Assembly (NCBI GenBank): GCA_025463055.1
Contig: JAOAPV010000084.1
Coordinates: 1-64,000, forward strand
Source: Candidatus Acidiferrum typicum
GTDB lineage: Bacteria; Acidobacteriota; Terriglobia; Acidiferrales; UBA7541
Reading direction: 5' to 3'
Length of the DNA: 64,000 bases
The position numbers and the translations under genes are program-made. Position 1 is the stretch's first letter. Each line of letters opens with the position of its first letter. The notes beneath the pieces were generated by a model. It worked only from the letters and a program-made list of their open reading frames with translations. It was not told the origin of the DNA and did no database searches. Below are positions 17,242-26,861 of the stretch, piece after piece.

Positions 17242-17955
17242 CTATCTCCCTGATCCAGCAAAAACCTCACCAAGAGTCTTCAAGAGAATCCACAAGTCCA
17301 ACTTCGGGCTCCAACTACGGATGTATTCCAGGTCCAACCTGACCCAGTCGTCGAAATCTTTGACCTCATTTCTGCCGTTAATTTGCCACAAACAAGTTAC
17401 GCCTGGTTTCACTGTAAGCTTTTGTTTTTGAAAGTCGTTGAAACGGACATACTCAGTAACAAGTGGAGGCCTAGGACCAACCAAACTCATGTCGCCCTTT
17501 AGCACGCTATAGAGTTGCGGTAGTTCGTCCAAGCTATGCCGACGCATCCAGGCGCCGAGAGAAGTAATGCGTGGGTCATTGGTGAGCTTGAATACCGGCC
17601 CATCCATTTCATTTAATGATTCGAGTTCACTCTTCAACCGATCTGCATCGGGGACCATCGAACGAAACTTATACCCAATGAACGGTCTTCCTCTCTTCCC
17701 GACGACTCGCCAGCGGTAAAACACAGGACCTGGCGAGCTCAGCTTCACTGCAATCATAAGTGCGAGATAGAGAGGGGACAGAATTATCATTGTAATTGCC
17801 GAGCCCACGATGTCCATGAACCTCTTACACCCCACATTCGCGTAGCTGCCCCAGGCGGGGGAAAAGCTAACCATAGGGTATCGACTATCGCCTTGGTCTG
17901 AATGGGTGCACCCGGTCGAGCCAACCTTGGGCGGTTGAAATTCGAAATCGCTCAT
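17242..17955 (-). CDS. polyprenyl-phosphate sugar phosphotransferase (bacterial sugar transferase)
   Basis: A 237-residue small phosphoglycosyl transferase. After a non-conserved 40-residue N-terminus, CKRFMDIVGSAITMIILSPLYLALM is the re-entrant membrane helix, FIGYKFRSM and the SLDELPQ motif with Asp143-Glu144 form the active site, and GDMSLVGPRPP and KPGVTCLWQINGRNE complete the family signature. It should attach the first hexose-1-phosphate to undecaprenyl phosphate on the inner membrane and start repeat-unit assembly. It keeps all the residues missing in the WcaJ-like protein at 13735. The ATG at 17955 follows GAGAG by 4 bases. Confidence 0.93.
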   Translation of the reverse strand: MSDFEFQPPKVGSTGCTHSDQGDSRYPMVSFSPAWGSYANVGCKRFMDIVGSAITMIILSPLYLALMIAVKLSSPGPVFYRWRVVGKRGRPFIGYKFRSMVPDADRLKSELESLNEMDGPVFKLTNDPRITSLGAWMRRHSLDELPQLYSVLKGDMSLVGPRPPLVTEYVRFNDFQKQKLTVKPGVTCLWQINGRNEVKDFDDWVRLDLEYIRSWSPKLDLWILLKTLGEVFAGSGR

Positions 17956-18121
17956 CTTACTCTCTGGCTTCACGGTTGAATCTTTTCAGCCCGAGCACGC
18001 TGTGTAAATCGCCCAAATAAATCTCGGACGGGATTTCGGATAACGTTTCCACACCCTCGTCGGCTCTCGTAGGAGTCGCGTCGGTCTTCTTGAAGCGCTG
18101 GGAATAACTAGTTTTAAAGGC

Positions 18122-19417
18122 CTAACTCAGCGGCAGCCGTTCTTTACTGGTTGAGGTAATGTTTTCTTTAGGCGTCTTAGTACTGCAACAAGTTTCTCTA
18201 ATTGCGACTTCAAAACGGCTTAGAATCTCACCACGGTCCATATGCTCCACGGCATATTGGCGCGCGGCCTTGCCCATTAAATTTCGAAGGTTTGCATCTT
18301 CCGCGAGCTTAGTAATTGCAGAGACAAAATCGTCGACGTCTCCTGGTCTAGTAACAATTCCTCTTCCTTCAAGAACTCTCGCAAGTTGCGTTCCCGCATG
18401 AGCTGTTGCAACAACTGGGCGGCCACTCGCCATCATGCCAGTTAGTTTCGAGGGCATAACCAAATCGGAGGCGTCGGCCAACTGTGGAAGTAGATGAATA
18501 TCCGCCAAGTTAAGCAATTCATTCAATCGATCGGCCGGCTGTAACGGAAGGATAGTAACGTTGTCTCCCTTCTCTGCGAGAAGTGTCTCTCGATATGGTC
18601 CATCACCGCAGAAAATGAATTGAATGTCCGGACGAGCAGCGATTTGGCGGCTGGCATCGACCAACAACTTTAAGCCTTGCTTTGTCCCCATGCTGCCGGA
18701 AAAAAGAGCCACAATCGCCCCGTCAGCAATCCCAACCTGTTCACGCAAAGCAGTTGCGCTGGTAGTCATGGGATAAATCGCCGATGTATCCGCCCAATTT
18801 GGAAAGAGGACGCTCCTTGCGGAGTCTACGCCTTTAGCGGAGAGTCGCTGGATCATGCGATCCGAAATTGTGGAAACCCGATCGAACTTAGACATTAGAA
18901 ATCGTTCCGCTGCGTCAGCTAGCTGTCTCAGTCGAGGGGGCAGACTTCCAAGCTGAAACGCCGCATCTATCTCGAAGTCCTGCACGTGAAGCCACGAACT
19001 TGAGCCGGTTGCCATCGCGACGAGGAGTGCATGAGGTGCACAGAACATAGTCGGCTCGATCATCAACACAATGTCAGGGCGCCAGAGGACCTGCAGCAGC
19101 ATAGCGGGGACACTGCTGAACGCAAAGCTCACCAAATGAAGTATTCGCTTCCAGCTCCGGGGATCGCCAGGGATCCACGCAGGGCAACGAGTCACTCTCA
19201 GAGTGCCCCTTGACCCGTTACTTGGTAGCCACACTTCCCGGCTGTACCGCCACGAAGAATACCCCTCAAAAGTCTTCCACTGTGGAAAGTGGGGGGCTAT
19301 CGTCACAACTCGAACCTGGTGTCCCCGGACAGAGAGCCACTTGGCCATCTCCCCCGTATATTTTCCGATCCCAACCTCTACTGGGGAAAAGTCTATACCG
19401 TGAATTAGCACGCGCAT
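18122..19417 (-). CDS. glycosyltransferase family 4, WcaI-like
   Basis: A 431-residue GT-B glycosyltransferase. It begins MRVLIHGIDFSPVEVGIGKYTGEMAKWL, the usual WcaI start, and contains the donor-binding FSGSMGTKQGLKLLVDA, PQLADASDLVMPSKLTGMMASGRPVVA and GIVTRPGDVDDF segments. Proteins of this kind add a sugar from a nucleotide donor during repeat-unit synthesis at the inner-membrane face; donor and acceptor cannot be read from sequence. The gene starts 3 bases after the methyltransferase gene, so the pair is probably co-translated. 166 bases separate it from the next gene. Confidence 0.9.
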   Translation of the reverse strand: MRVLIHGIDFSPVEVGIGKYTGEMAKWLSVRGHQVRVVTIAPHFPQWKTFEGYSSWRYSREVWLPSNGSRGTLRVTRCPAWIPGDPRSWKRILHLVSFAFSSVPAMLLQVLWRPDIVLMIEPTMFCAPHALLVAMATGSSSWLHVQDFEIDAAFQLGSLPPRLRQLADAAERFLMSKFDRVSTISDRMIQRLSAKGVDSARSVLFPNWADTSAIYPMTTSATALREQVGIADGAIVALFSGSMGTKQGLKLLVDASRQIAARPDIQFIFCGDGPYRETLLAEKGDNVTILPLQPADRLNELLNLADIHLLPQLADASDLVMPSKLTGMMASGRPVVATAHAGTQLARVLEGRGIVTRPGDVDDFVSAITKLAEDANLRNLMGKAARQYAVEHMDRGEILSRFEVAIRETCCSTKTPKENITSTSKERLPLS

Positions 19418-19420
19418 CGC

Positions 19421-20431
19421 TTAGGCTTTCGTTGCCACGGTCAGCAAACAATCGCCGCGGCCGCACTTGTTCGCCAACCACAAGACGGGGAATAGTACGA
19501 ATCTAGCGAAAAGCATGATGAACAGAGTCAGGAACGGGTTTCGTAGTTGCCGATTCTTCTTACCTTTGGTCGCAAAGAAATACGCGATTAGCGATTGGGC
19601 GAACCACAAGGCAGGCGTGATCTGACGGACTTCTATTTGAGCGTACCCAGCTTCTTCCAACGTGCGACGAAGAGTTACGCCGGAAAAATGAAAAATATGA
19701 AATGGAACATGCCAGTTAATCCAACTTCGTCCGAATACCTGCCTGAACCAACTTTCACTATTAGGGCAACTGATCCACACTTGGCCGCCACCCGCGAGAA
19801 TTCGATGAACATTCCCTAACATTTGGCGAGGATCCAACGAGTGTTCCAACACGTTTGACAACACAACAACGTTGTACGGCCGTCCGGGAACAAAATCCGG
19901 CAGCAAACATGTGTGAACACTGAAGCCGGATTCCCGTGCGACAGCCGCCGCCGTTTCGTTGAGCTCGAGGCCTTCTACCTGAAAACCGTTCCTAGCGTAG
20001 ATCCGTAGACCGCGACCCTCGTTACAGCCAATATCCATAAGCCGACCTGTCCCCCGCTGTTGATAGAAGGAAATGTCGCCATCGAGAACAGACCAGAGCC
20101 GGTTCAAGAATGAAAGGAAAAAATGATCTCTCCACCGCGTGTAACGAGTGCCTTTCTCTCCACCGAAGTTGTAGTACGTCTCATAGAGCGTCTTCAGCTC
20201 GGACATGGACGGTCTAGGAAACATTTGTTCAAGGTCGCACCGAGTGCAGCGGTAGATGTCGTACGAACCGGGAACCCCAAAACGCGTGTCCGACAATCCC
20301 CCGACGCTCATTTCGAGGGCTGCTCGGCAAAGAATGCAGCGGCTCTCCGACGGAGCAGCCACAAACGACAGAGCGGGCTCGGATGCAGCGCTGCTTATTG
20401 ACTGCTCGACTTCCGGAATCGTTCGCTCCAA
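19421..20431 (-). CDS. class I SAM methyltransferase with N-terminal zinc-ribbon-like region
   Basis: A 336-residue protein. Residues about 30-65 carry two CxxC pairs (SRCILC and YRCTRC), as in the zinc-binding N-termini of sugar methyltransferases. The methyltransferase domain has LMDIGCNEGRGLRIY (motif I), an acidic residue in VEGLELN, and VVVLSNVLEHSLDP (motif IV). The C-terminus has a hydrophobic segment (LFARFVLFPVLWLA), which suggests membrane attachment. The start is TTG at 20431 with GGGGA upstream; it follows fcl by 20 bases. O-methylation of a sugar in the polysaccharide is the likely role; the position methylated is unknown. Confidence 0.82.
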   Translation of the reverse strand: MERTIPEVEQSISSAASEPALSFVAAPSESRCILCRAALEMSVGGLSDTRFGVPGSYDIYRCTRCDLEQMFPRPSMSELKTLYETYYNFGGEKGTRYTRWRDHFFLSFLNRLWSVLDGDISFYQQRGTGRLMDIGCNEGRGLRIYARNGFQVEGLELNETAAAVARESGFSVHTCLLPDFVPGRPYNVVVLSNVLEHSLDPRQMLGNVHRILAGGGQVWISCPNSESWFRQVFGRSWINWHVPFHIFHFSGVTLRRTLEEAGYAQIEVRQITPALWFAQSLIAYFFATKGKKNRQLRNPFLTLFIMLFARFVLFPVLWLANKCGRGDCLLTVATKA

Positions 20432-20451
20432 TGCTTATTCCCCGTCCATCC

Positions 20452-21444
20452 TTATGAAAACATCCGATCTGCGCCGGCAATCAGCTGATTGTTCTCCAGG
20501 AAGCTCTCATAGGCCATTGCCAGACCTTCCCGCAGAGAGATACGTGCCTTCCATCCCATAGTCCGGAGACGGCTAACATCCAGAAGTTTTCTCGGTGTTC
20601 CATCCGGTTTGGAGTGATCAAACAAAAGATGGTTCTTGAACCCTACAACTTTCGCAATGAGTTCGGATAGTTCCCGTATCGTTAGGTCTTCGCCGCAACC
20701 AATGTTGATGGTGGGCCAGGTCTGATCACTACCGGTAATAGTCATCAACTTGTCGTCGGGTAGGTTCATTAAAAATATGCAGGCGTCGGCAGCATCGTCG
20801 CTATAGAGAAATTCGCGGCGTGGCTGGCCTGTTCCCCAAATAACTACTTCATCTGCGCCACTCGCCTTGGCTTCATGCATTTTTCGGATCAGCGCCGGTA
20901 CCACATGCGAGTAGTTGCGGTCGTAATTGTCGTTGGGGCCGTATAAATTGGTGGGCATTCCCGCTAAGAATCGCGTCCCGTACTGCCGGTTGTAAGCGCT
21001 GCACATCTCGATGCCAACGATTTTTGCAAGCGCATATGGGCGATTCGTTGACTCCAAGGGCCCGCTCAGCAGCGCATCTTCATTGATTGGCTGGGGCGCA
21101 TGCTTCGGGTACACACAGCTTGAACCCAAGAAAAAAAGGCGATCGACCCCACTCTCATACGCCTCATGAATGGCATTGAGGGTGATTTGAAGATTTTCAT
21201 GGATGAATTGCGCTGGAAAGGTATCGTTTGCCAAGATTCCGCCGACCTTGGCAGCCGCTAAGAAAACGTATTGAGGCCGCTCCACTGCGAAAAATTGCTT
21301 GACGGCATCATGTTTTGCCAGATTGAGCTCCGCGTGCGTCTTCAATATGAGGTTTTCGAATCCGAGAGCTCGCAAACGTCTCACGAGAGCGGAGCCAACG
21401 AGTCCGCGGTGACCCGCAACATAGATCTTCGAATCGTAATTCAT
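20452..21444 (-). CDS. fcl: GDP-L-fucose synthase
   Basis: A 330-residue bifunctional epimerase-reductase that converts GDP-4-keto-6-deoxymannose to GDP-L-fucose. Motifs: AGHRGLVGSALVRR (NADPH binding), FLGSSCVYPKHAPQPI, the catalytic YALAKIVG (YxxxK), PTNLYGPNDNYD and the HVVPALIRKMHEAK segment, all strongly conserved in WcaG/Fcl. It starts 2 bases after gmd, forming the standard gmd-fcl pair. The C-terminal 15 residues are variable. Length is normal (E. coli 321). Confidence 0.96.
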   Translation of the reverse strand: MNYDSKIYVAGHRGLVGSALVRRLRALGFENLILKTHAELNLAKHDAVKQFFAVERPQYVFLAAAKVGGILANDTFPAQFIHENLQITLNAIHEAYESGVDRLFFLGSSCVYPKHAPQPINEDALLSGPLESTNRPYALAKIVGIEMCSAYNRQYGTRFLAGMPTNLYGPNDNYDRNYSHVVPALIRKMHEAKASGADEVVIWGTGQPRREFLYSDDAADACIFLMNLPDDKLMTITGSDQTWPTINIGCGEDLTIRELSELIAKVVGFKNHLLFDHSKPDGTPRKLLDVSRLRTMGWKARISLREGLAMAYESFLENNQLIAGADRMFS

Positions 21445-21446
21445 CG

Positions 21447-22529
21447 CTAGGCGTGATATTGATAGACGTTGTAGCCGTTATCTTTGACTAAGCGGTCTCG
21501 CTCAGCCCCCTTTAAGTCTGAAGCGGCCATTTCCTTGACCAGATCTCTGAAACTTACGTTAGGCCTCCAACCCAATTTCGTCCTGGCCTTCGTCGCATCG
21601 CCGAGTAAAGTATCTACCTCGGTCGGTCGAAAATATTTGGCATCAACGCTTACGATGCACCTGCCGTCGGAGATGTATCCTTTTTCTTCCGCACCTTTAC
21701 CCTTCCACTCGATGTCCATGCCAATTTCTCGTGCGGCCAGTTCCACAAATTCCCTCACGGAGTGCTGCTCGCCAGTTGCGATCACAAAATCTTCTGGGTG
21801 TTCCTGCTGCAGCATGAGCCACTGCATTTCAACATAGTCCTTGGCATGGCCCCAATCCCGTTTGGCATTCAGGTTACCGAGATAAAGACAATTCTCCAGT
21901 CCCATCTTGATGCGGGCAAGACCTCGTGTAATTTTTCGAGTCACAAAGGTTTCTCCGCGCACCGGAGATTCATGATTAAACAAAATACCATTGCATGCAT
22001 AGATGCCATATGCCTCACGATAATTCACGGTTATCCAATATGCATAAATTTTTGCCACAGCGTAGGGTGACCGGGGATAGAAGGGCGTCCGTTCCGTCTG
22101 AGGGATTTCTGCCGCCTTGCCGTAGAGTTCAGACGTGGATGCCTGGTAAAAGCGCGCTTTCTTCGCGAGGCCGAGCGTACGGATTGCCTCCAGCAGCCTC
22201 AGAGTTCCCAAAGCGTCGGTATCGGCAGTGTATTCAGGTTGTTCGAAGGAGACCCCCACATGGCTTTGCGCCGCGAGATTATAGATCTCGTCTGGTTGTA
22301 CCCTCTGTACTACGCTCATGACGCTGTTGGAATCGGTCAGATCACAGTAATGCAGAATGAGACTCCGATGCTGGACGTGTGGATCCTCATAAAGGTGGTC
22401 AATACGCGCGGTATTCAACTGCGAAGCACGCCGCTTAGTTCCGTGGACTTCGTAACCCTTTTTCAATAGAAACTCTGCCAGGTAAGCTCCATCCTGGCCG
22501 GTGATTCCGGTGATGAGCGCCCTTCTCAT
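21447..22529 (-). CDS. gmd: GDP-mannose 4,6-dehydratase
   Basis: A 360-residue dehydratase producing GDP-4-keto-6-deoxy-D-mannose. It reads [20 protein letters not shown] at the N-terminus, with [10 protein letters not shown], the [14 protein letters not shown] (YxxxK) block, [20 protein letters not shown] and [14 protein letters not shown], very close to E. coli Gmd. GDP-mannose is therefore the expected substrate. In loci that also make GDP-heptose, Gmd relatives can act on GDP-heptose to give 6-deoxyheptose; nothing in the sequence decides for that. A 203-base gap with no gene lies upstream. Confidence 0.96.
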   Translation of the reverse strand: MRRALITGITGQDGAYLAEFLLKKGYEVHGTKRRASQLNTARIDHLYEDPHVQHRSLILHYCDLTDSNSVMSVVQRVQPDEIYNLAAQSHVGVSFEQPEYTADTDALGTLRLLEAIRTLGLAKKARFYQASTSELYGKAAEIPQTERTPFYPRSPYAVAKIYAYWITVNYREAYGIYACNGILFNHESPVRGETFVTRKITRGLARIKMGLENCLYLGNLNAKRDWGHAKDYVEMQWLMLQQEHPEDFVIATGEQHSVREFVELAAREIGMDIEWKGKGAEEKGYISDGRCIVSVDAKYFRPTEVDTLLGDATKARTKLGWRPNVSFRDLVKEMAASDLKGAERDRLVKDNGYNVYQYHA

Positions 22530-22732
22530 AGTCCTCGCTTCAAATTTATTAAATCATCAGCTCCTACGTGAAACGATCATTGCGTCAAGGTTTCTAGCTA
22601 GCTTCCACGCAAACGCCCGCCCATCCGTCACACTCTTCTACATCCTCGATACCTGGAATCTCGCTCCGGACAATTCCATGCTGCGGATGCGCTTCGTTGA
22701 AGCCCAAATTGATGAGCGCGGCGATGGTGGAT

Positions 22733-23389
22733 TCAGAGTTTACGGAAAAAAGCCGTTCCGCGTCTGTCAGAAATCTCGATGATTTTCTCCGGCTTGTCAC
22801 GCAGGAAGTTTGTTGTGGCTCGCCGGACGGCCCAATCGTACTCCTTGTTGTTGAAGTCATGCAGGAAGAAGTAGCCGCCCGAAAGCAACCGTGGATAGAA
22901 AAATTCAAGCGCCGCCGCGGCAGGCTCGAACAAGTCAGCGTCATACATGACAAGGCTAAATTGTTCACTCTCGAGTCCCACGGCCGTGTAGGGGAAGAGC
23001 CCGACGCGGAACTCTACATTGGCCGGATTGCCAAGCAAATTCTTAACGAAATCTACGCTGGTGTCCCTGAAACGCTCATCGCCATTCGCGAAGCCCTGAA
23101 ATGTGTCAAACAAATAAAGTTTCCTCGATGGCGCGGCACTGTGCAGGAATTTGCTTGTGGCTCCGCGCCACACGCCGATCTCCGCCATGGCGCCAGGAAT
23201 CGATTCTGTTTTCAGTCGTTCGATGGCGAGAGCCAAAGTACCAAGCCGCACGGGATCTGCCGACGAGAATAGTTCTTTCTCGACACTCGGCGAATAAGGG
23301 GGAAATGCCATTTTGGGATATAGTAGCTTTAGTAGCCGACCCCACGCTGGTTTCAGCGCAGTTCTTGTGCGTAAGGCCCAGTGTGACAT
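22733..23389 (-). CDS. TylF/MycF-like SAM-dependent O-methyltransferase
   Basis: A 218-residue methyltransferase of the macrocin/TylF family. Signatures are AMAEIGVWRGATSKFLHS (motif I), KLYLFDTFQGFANGDERF, and FSLVMYDADLFEPAAAALEFFYPRL with the metal-binding Asp, then GGYFFLHDFNN. Members methylate sugar hydroxyls in antibiotics and surface polysaccharides. It starts 52 bases after the glycosyltransferase gene; an AAGGAGA is present but 13 bases upstream of the ATG, a long spacing. About 60 residues shorter than typical TylF members, mostly at the N-terminus. Confidence 0.85.
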   Translation of the reverse strand: MSHWALRTRTALKPAWGRLLKLLYPKMAFPPYSPSVEKELFSSADPVRLGTLALAIERLKTESIPGAMAEIGVWRGATSKFLHSAAPSRKLYLFDTFQGFANGDERFRDTSVDFVKNLLGNPANVEFRVGLFPYTAVGLESEQFSLVMYDADLFEPAAAALEFFYPRLLSGGYFFLHDFNNKEYDWAVRRATTNFLRDKPEKIIEISDRRGTAFFRKL

Positions 23390-23441
23390 GCGCGGTAAGA
23401 TATCTCCTTGAAGAGGGATTCATGAATCCAGTGAGGGACGT

Positions 23442-24644
23442 TTATTTGACCAAATCCTCGTAAACATGAACCATTTGCGCGCCAACATTGTCCCAGGGAA
23501 GGTTTTCCGCGACCCAGCGACGTCCGTTGCTTCCCATCTGCCGCCTCCGAACGGGATCGTTGACCACCGCGCGCAGGGCCTGCGCTGTCGCGTCCGCATC
23601 GCACGGCACCACAAGTCCGGCGTCCGCCTTCAATACTTCCGGCCAGATGTTCACTTGGTCGGAAATCACCACCGGCAGCCCGCTGGCCATGGCTTCCGCC
23701 ACCGCTTGCCCAAAATTCTCTGTGTATGAAGATAATGCAAAAACGTCGGCTAATTGCATCACGGCGAACCGGTCTTCGGCTTCCATCAGCCCGGCAAACG
23801 TAGTCTTCTCCAGAACACCGCCGTCCGCCAGCCACCCGCGCACCTTCTGCTCGTAGCCCTCATCCGCCGGCCCCGCCAGGAGCATGTGCAGGTCATCGCG
23901 CTCACGAGCAATTTTCGCGAAAGCACGGCACAAAATGTCCAGGCCTTTCTTGAAGGTGAGCCTTCCCATGTAAAGGACCACCTTACGCCCGGCAAGCGCC
24001 GGGTACCTGCCTCGCAAGCGCGCGACGGCGGCGGCATTCGGTTCCTGGAACCATTTCGAGTCCACACCTATCGGCACAACAAAGCGTTTCTGCATCGCGC
24101 CGTTGCTGCCATTCGGCCGCGCGAAACCTGACCAGTCCGATGCCAGGCGCATTTCCTCACTCGTGTTAAAAAGGACCGCCGGCGCTTTCCGATAATCGCG
24201 CTCCGCAAAAAGTTTCGTATAGATCCATTTTCGCGGACGGTTTCGGCGACGCAAATAGGGATCCAACGAGCCGTGAGGAAAAACGATATAGGGTACGCCG
24301 CGTTTGCGGCACCAGTACGAGGCCGCCGTGGTCGAAAAACTGTACACCGCCCAGACTTGCGCAACGTCAAATTTCGCGACGTTTTCACCAAGCGCCCGCC
24401 ACAACCCCGGCGAAAACATGTACTTGCCCAACCGGCTCCAGCCGTGATAATAGCGGACTTCGACGCCGTCCTTTATCACCGGACGGTCCAGCGGAACATC
24501 CAAATTCCCCGAACCATCGCAGTTGCTCGTGAAAATCGAAACTTGATGCCCTTGCCGCACCAACTCGCGCGAGAGCTCGGGGCACGCCACGGCTGGCCCC
24601 CCATATCGCGGCGCCAGCGTGCAAACAACCTGTAGAATCCTCAT
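23442..24644 (-). CDS. glycosyltransferase family 4
   Basis: A 400-residue GT-B enzyme. The family N-terminus MRILQVVCTLAPRYGGPAVA sets the start at 24644, though the frame runs 38 codons further upstream without homology. Donor-site motifs are VLYMGRLTFKKGLDILCRAF (near residue 205) and SSYTENFGQAVAEAMASGLP with the EX7E glutamates, then QALRAVVNDPVRRRQMG. It should add one sugar to the lipid-linked repeat unit; the donor cannot be told from sequence. A 137-base gap separates it from the upstream GT2 gene. Confidence 0.92.
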   Translation of the reverse strand: MRILQVVCTLAPRYGGPAVACPELSRELVRQGHQVSIFTSNCDGSGNLDVPLDRPVIKDGVEVRYYHGWSRLGKYMFSPGLWRALGENVAKFDVAQVWAVYSFSTTAASYWCRKRGVPYIVFPHGSLDPYLRRRNRPRKWIYTKLFAERDYRKAPAVLFNTSEEMRLASDWSGFARPNGSNGAMQKRFVVPIGVDSKWFQEPNAAAVARLRGRYPALAGRKVVLYMGRLTFKKGLDILCRAFAKIARERDDLHMLLAGPADEGYEQKVRGWLADGGVLEKTTFAGLMEAEDRFAVMQLADVFALSSYTENFGQAVAEAMASGLPVVISDQVNIWPEVLKADAGLVVPCDADATAQALRAVVNDPVRRRQMGSNGRRWVAENLPWDNVGAQMVHVYEDLVK

Positions 24645-24781
24645 CGAGATTGTACTTTCCTGAACCCGCTGGTCACTCGGGCTGTGCCGTCTACCCAGAC
24701 AAATTTGCCGGGTCACTTCTTTGACAGCTCCTTCAGCCAGTGCTGCACACGTATGCAAAGAATACGAGCCTTCAATTTTAT

Positions 24782-25585
24782 CTACGCAAACCGCCCGGAT
24801 ATCGGCCCTCTGACTACTCGCTCATAAAGTGCTCTCGGACTCCGCAGATGCTTGCGAACGCGACAGGCGTGCGCGACCAGCCGATCGGCGCCGCCACTAT
24901 CGCGCCCTAAGATCTTGCGGAACATTCGCTTCTGGTCGTCCTGTTGTTGTTGCAGCAGCTTCCTCGATGACGTAATACTCTGGGAATGAAGTCTGTACCC
25001 GCTCCAAACCCCATCCGCCAAAGTAAAGCGTGCGCCCGAAAGTGCCATATCCACCCACAGTTCGCCATCCCAGGTAGCCCTGTTTTCAACGTTGAATCCC
25101 TGTGCGCGCTCAAAGGCTTCGCGCTGGAAGAACGTAGAGGGCTGAACCAACACACAAGCTCCATAGGCAAACATCCTTAGGGAGAAGGGTTCAGAGTATG
25201 CCATCCTCAAGTGTCGGTCTTCTGCGTCGATTACCGTGGCATGCGCGGACACCACGTCCGCTTCGTTGGAGTTCAGGAATGCGACCGCGTTCCGAACTGC
25301 TCCCGGAAATAATACGTCATCTGAATTTAGAAACCCGAAGATGTCACCCGTCGCCCTGGCAAATCCCTTGTTCAGGCCATCGGCAGGTCCGCGATCGGGC
25401 TCGTAGATCACCCTCGCTATGCGCGACCGGTACCGCTCGATGATGTCACGGCTGCCGTCCGTCGATCCCGGATCGACGACGATGTACTCAATATCGGGGT
25501 AATCCTGTTCCACGACCGACCAGATCGCGCGCTCCAGGAACTCCCCTTGGTTAAACGAGATGGTTACGATCGAGACTTTGTGCAT
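24782..25585 (-). CDS. glycosyltransferase family 2
   Basis: A 267-residue GT-A enzyme. MHKVSIVTISFNQGEFLERA starts at 25585; a longer frame to 25624 lacks homology. The nucleotide-sugar pocket is visible as YIVVDPGSTDGSRDII, GPADGLNKGFARATGD and the metal-binding FLNSDDVLFPGA. The acceptor region includes QPSTFFQREAFERAQGF and a Trp-Asp (ATWDGELWVDMAL). It overlaps the polymerase gene by 35 bases. The role is addition of a repeat-unit sugar on the cytoplasmic face; 13 C-terminal residues are basic. Confidence 0.93.
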   Translation of the reverse strand: MHKVSIVTISFNQGEFLERAIWSVVEQDYPDIEYIVVDPGSTDGSRDIIERYRSRIARVIYEPDRGPADGLNKGFARATGDIFGFLNSDDVLFPGAVRNAVAFLNSNEADVVSAHATVIDAEDRHLRMAYSEPFSLRMFAYGACVLVQPSTFFQREAFERAQGFNVENRATWDGELWVDMALSGARFTLADGVWSGYRLHSQSITSSRKLLQQQQDDQKRMFRKILGRDSGGADRLVAHACRVRKHLRSPRALYERVVRGPISGRFA

Positions 25586-26861
25586 CAGTGGCTGTACGTT
25601 TTTGAGCTTGCGTGTGCAGGGCAAACAGGATCATCGCGTACACGAAGTACGTAGCCGTGAACCGACCGTCTGCTCCGTAAGGAGAAAACAGCACGTTCCA
25701 TATAAGGAGCATTCCAATCAAGGTGAAGAAAGGAAACAAAGGCTCTCGGCCAGAGGCGCGGATCACCGTCCTGGCAGCAAGCCACAAAACCCAGAACCAG
25801 AACACCGCACCCACGATCCCTGATTCCACCCACGCCCCGAACAGGTAGGAATGCGATGGAATCAGATCGTCTTCGAACTCGTCAACTACACTTTCATTTT
25901 CGTACCCTAGCTCGACAATGCTTGCTAAAAGAATGCCTTTGTATATAGGATCTTTAGCCCATGAGCCATGGCCGAGGAGAGGGGAATCGATAATCGCGAC
26001 CGATGACGCCAGAAGGGCGATTCGTCCGCCCAGAAGCACGCCGCCGGCCCCGCTGCTCTGCATTTGATACTTCTCCTGCTCAGTCCCACCAAACCAGCCG
26101 CCCTGAACGCCATACGCGTAAATTGCGGCTATTCCCAACACTCCGACAGCCAAACTTGCGACTGTCAAGATCGTTCGCCGCTTCCGCAGCCGGCTATCAG
26201 CAAGTTTGGGTGAGAGCTGGAAATAGGAGTAAATGGCCGCTACCGCGCAAAGAGCGCCCATGCTGCGGAATCCCGCGGCTAGGTTGATGGCGCCGATGGC
26301 CGCAAGCATGGTCACGGCCGCCACTCGCCTCCGCCGCCCTAGCATTCCGGCGACGAGACAGACCAGCAGCGTTATTGGCACGCCCAGGCCAAACTTCCAA
26401 GGATAGTCCTCCGCGAATACACCGGGCGCGATGAAGAATGTCAGTACACCTCCCAGAACCAACCCGGCGCCGTAGAGGACGAACCGCCTTTGCGATTGTC
26501 GAATCAGCAGCGCAATCGTGGCAAAATGCGTCAGAGTAAGCAGAATCTTGAGCCAGCCTCGAGAATAATCCTCAAACGCCGAATGACGGATGATATCGGT
26601 TATGACTTGAGCGGCCAGCCACAATAAACCCAAGTACAAAAATTTTCGGACGGGCTTTAATTGTAACCACCTGCGATGCCTATATGCGACGAACGGGAAT
26701 GCAGCCAATAGGCACACGTCGGTTGCGTAGAGCACTCCCCCAAGACGCACATACAAGAACGCGAGGGCAGGCACGAGGAAGCAAGCCATGTCGCCGATGG
26801 TGCCCTTGGCCACAATGGGTCGCACTCCTAGGGCGGCTTGTGGTTGCGATATAGCGCTCAT
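25551..26861 (-). CDS. O-antigen ligase/polymerase-type membrane protein (Wzy candidate)
   Basis: A 436-residue protein with roughly 10-12 hydrophobic segments and a large loop in the second half (about residues 260-335, between the FGGTEQEKYQMQ and DDLIPSHSYLFGAWVESG parts). This topology and the HSYLFGAWVESGIVG motif are those of Wzy/WaaL-type O-antigen polymerases, so it probably polymerises repeat units in the periplasm. Sequence similarity in this class is low, so the function rests on topology and its place between FkbM and glycosyltransferase genes next to a flippase. ATGA overlap with the upstream gene; GGAGG 9 bases before the ATG. Confidence 0.82.
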   Translation of the reverse strand: MSAISQPQAALGVRPIVAKGTIGDMACFLVPALAFLYVRLGGVLYATDVCLLAAFPFVAYRHRRWLQLKPVRKFLYLGLLWLAAQVITDIIRHSAFEDYSRGWLKILLTLTHFATIALLIRQSQRRFVLYGAGLVLGGVLTFFIAPGVFAEDYPWKFGLGVPITLLVCLVAGMLGRRRRVAAVTMLAAIGAINLAAGFRSMGALCAVAAIYSYFQLSPKLADSRLRKRRTILTVASLAVGVLGIAAIYAYGVQGGWFGGTEQEKYQMQSSGAGGVLLGGRIALLASSVAIIDSPLLGHGSWAKDPIYKGILLASIVELGYENESVVDEFEDDLIPSHSYLFGAWVESGIVGAVFWFWVLWLAARTVIRASGREPLFPFFTLIGMLLIWNVLFSPYGADGRFTATYFVYAMILFALHTQAQKRTATDAQSLDRNHLV

